Below, in pieces: positions 61,893 to 64,000 of a DNA stretch of 64,000 nucleotides. Both the position numbers and the translations under genes were made by a program. Position 1 is the first letter of the stretch; the number at the start of each line of letters is the position of its first letter. Source of the stretch: Lepas anatifera (lineage: Eukaryota; Arthropoda; Thecostraca; Lepadidae). The DNA lies in contig JAOTON010001356.1 of assembly GCA_034440635.1 (NCBI GenBank), positions 2,364,501 to 2,428,500 on the forward strand, in the 5' to 3' direction. The notes under the pieces were generated by a model. The model was not told the origin of the DNA, searched no databases, and saw only the letters and a program-made list of their open reading frames with translations.

Positions 61893-62728
61893 CACGCGCA
61901 TTGACGAAGGGCGGGTAACCGCCCCCCGACTTCGGGTTTTTCAAAAGCAGCAGAAAACGGCGGCGCGTAGCGCCGCCGTACTTTGAATACATTTTTCCTC
62001 ATCATTTTTACAACTTCTGTGAAAATTTTAAGGTTAGGTCATTCAGACCAGGTCACTAGTACAGGTCCAGTGACCTGACCTCAAAAAAGTTTAAGATAGC
62101 ATAAGTCGAAACAGGGTGAACTTATCCAATTGAAACTCATATCACATAATGGGCTCACCGAGTTCTCTAAAATATGTTCCGGTATTTTTTATGTCGATGA
62201 CCTAAGGTCAGGTACAAGGCATGACTTCTCCATTGGAAATACATGGGAAAAATGGTTTTTACTAAATAACTCAATAACGGATGGTGATAGAGTTTTAGCT
62301 GCATTATACTCGCCCTGTCTTTGTGGTTCTAATGTATGCATTGTATATAATTTGACCTTGATCTGACCTCAGGTCAGGTAAAAGCCTTGATTTGACCTAG
62401 CAGGGTCAAATTATATATTATTCGATTTGGCTTGCTGCGAGGATCCATATAGTTCAAGTCATTTTGCTCTATCTTTACTTTTTCAGATGTAATGGCCGAA
62501 AACCTTAATTTACATGTTATCCCTATGACGGCATGTTTTGACCTCTCGTGACCTTTAATGTGACCTGACAAAAAAGTGCAAATATTTTCGATGGAGAAGT
62601 GGATGGGCTACCCAACGCCGTTTACCGTTTTTCGCTACCTACCGTGGTTCTCGAGATCTTAGGGGGGACGGGTACTTGCCCCCCCGTCAAAGCGAAGGTG
62701 GCTCAGCCCCCGTCAATGCACGTTTTAA
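61889..62728 (+). mobile_element. A-family TTAA element (A7)
   Basis: Left end ACACGCGCATTGACGAAGG directly abuts C6 at a shared TTAA. The right end (CCCGTCAATGCACG-TTTTAA) shares its TTAA with D3. Some internal loss relative to A3 (for example near 62280-62340). Confidence 0.92.
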
Positions 62729-63220
62729 TCCAGCACCACCTCGGCTCTTTCGTACTCATCACTGTCTGGGGCGTCTGATCGTACCCCACCCCTACCATTC
62801 GGGAGCCGGAAGAGATGCGAACGAAATTGGAACGGCGCTAGAAGTGCCTTGCCGTCTTCCACTCTAGAGCCGAGTTTGAACCATATCCGTTGTGCCGTGA
62901 CATAACAGTGGGCTGAAATGAGTTGAATTTAGACCCATTTAGAAAACCCCTTTTAACTCGGGAACCATTAGACATAGAACAAAACAAAATGCGGAAATTT
63001 ATTTTTCTTAATCCAAGAATACAAATGACCTGGCAAGGTCAAGCAATCATGTTGACCTTACGTCAAGGTCAAATAATGACGGTTCAAGGTATTGCTGCAC
63101 ATTATTCGAGTCCTTGAGTTATGCCTACTTGAGTCATGCCAATTTGGTTTCGTTCAAAAGGTAAAGACACAAAAATTTTAACAAATTGGTTTTTGGTGAC
63201 CTCTGGTGACCGTTTATTAA
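62725..63220 (-). mobile_element. D-family TTAA element, interrupted by C7 (D3)
   Basis: Begins at the TTAA shared with A7 and follows D1 and D2 through GGGAGCCGGAAGAGATG, GCCGAGTTTGAACCATATCC and CAGTGGGCTGAAATGAG. It reaches GGTGACCTCTGGTGACC, where C7 enters at TTAA (63217-63220). The remainder presumably lies beyond the window. Confidence 0.75.
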
Positions 63221-64000
63221 CCCTCGCCCCACCGGGGGCCATCGATGGCCCCCTAAGGTTTTTCGGGATAGCAGAAAACCACGAGGCGCAGCACCGCGGT
63301 TGAGGGCTCTCCTCTCCTGCATCATTTTCCCATCATCCCTGAAATTTTTACCCCGGGTCACCAAGGTCAGGTACCAGACGAGGTCAACCAAGGTCACCTC
63401 ACTTCACCTTTAGGCTCTGTAAGAGCTACATTTCGAAGTCGATCAATCTGAAACTTCCTACACTTCTGACCCTCTAGGGTCTACAAGGTGTATATCCGGG
63501 ATTTTTCGATTTCGTGCCCTGAGGTCAGGTCACGAGGCGACCTCTCCATTGACAAAGCATGGGGAAAAGCTATTTCATGATATAAAAGCCACAAAATGAT
63601 TGCAAATACTCAGACTGCTCAGAACAACGTTTTTGGACACCCTTTCACGGATCCCAGGGGTCATATTTGCCTTTGACTTTTCAAGGTCATCCAAGGTCAC
63701 CAGAGGTCAAAACAGTATTTTGACAATAACTTTTGACTTAATTGAGCTAGAGCGGTGAAACAAACACCATCGTGTTTGTCTTGTCACTGGCTTTCATTTG
63801 ATATACGGCAAGGTCTTTTTGACCTTTCGTGACCTCAGGTCATATTAGGTCACGAGGTGACCTCTGGCGGTCAAACCACTGGCGGGAGGTCTTTACGTTC
63901 CCATAGCGGAAAAGTACTGGCAATTTGCTATCAAATGTCTTTACCAGGCCTCAATAGCTCTAATGACATAAGAGTTATGCCCAGTTGGCTTAATCATTGC
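63217..64000 (+). mobile_element. C-family TTAA element, cut by window end (C7)
   Basis: TTAA, CCCTCGCCCCACCGGGGG and the CCATCGATGG palindrome, then the same order as C5 to the window end. It ends in the uninterrupted GGCTTAATCATTGC site that A6 occupies in C5. Confidence 0.95.

Overview
The window looks like repeat-dominated, intergenic or intronic DNA from an animal, most likely an invertebrate. The basis is: no recognisable intact protein-coding gene; tRNA-derived SINEs; a dead LINE of the L1/Tx1-like type; hAT-like elements with 8-bp target duplications; minisatellites and microsatellites; and many small non-autonomous elements bounded by TTAA. The species cannot be named from the sequence. 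Most long open frames lie inside tandem repeats or run across transposon DNA and are not credible genes. The only protein homology I can defend is the broken reverse transcriptase at about 9176-11785 (minus strand).

The main content is a set of TTAA-bounded elements, here called families A to F: about 22 full or partial copies covering roughly 18-19 kb. A has 7 copies of about 0.85 kb. B has 2 of 1.2 kb, C has 7 of about 1.0 kb, D has 3, E has 2 and F has 1. Terminal sequences differ between families. A, B, C, E and F nevertheless share one plan: TTAA, a short family-specific motif, then a G-rich/C-rich hairpin; one end has the motif once and the other has it twice. Nested insertions (B in A at 43059-44260, A in C at 53397-54235) show duplication of TTAA, the signature of piggyBac-type transposition. 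A to E are loaded with AGGTCA/TGACCT hexamers, the half-site of animal nuclear receptors, and A, B and C share a conserved internal core although their ends have diverged. No transposase is present.

Layout. 1-8.1 kb: anonymous DNA with one C fragment, B1 and a CpG-rich patch. 8.1-12.1 kb: a C element split by the LINE, with a 15-bp target duplication. 12.9-20.9 kb: two SINEs, A1, C3, C4 and low-copy DNA with homeodomain-like sites. 21.0-23.8 kb: TA and CT microsatellites, a 28-bp minisatellite and a hAT-like MITE. 24.3-29.1 kb: D1, A2, a 20-bp minisatellite and D2. 29.6-34.7 kb: a CpG-rich patch, a 460-bp fold-back and a 28-bp minisatellite with 224-bp higher-order structure. 34.9-40.1 kb: A3, a SINE, E2, E1 and a 21-bp minisatellite open in both directions. 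40.1-48.5 kb: CpG-rich patches, A4 with nested B2, a second copy of the same SINE, and A5. 49.7-51.8 kb: a 2.1-kb hAT-like element. 52.6-55.5 kb: C5 with nested A6, then a degenerate GC-rich array. 55.5-58.7 kb: CpG-poor AT-rich DNA. 58.8-64.0 kb: F1, then an abutting stack C6-A7-D3-C7 running off the window.

Nothing here forms an operon or pathway. The functional question is whether the dispersed AGGTCA-rich elements act as binding platforms for host nuclear receptors or for the transposition machinery.
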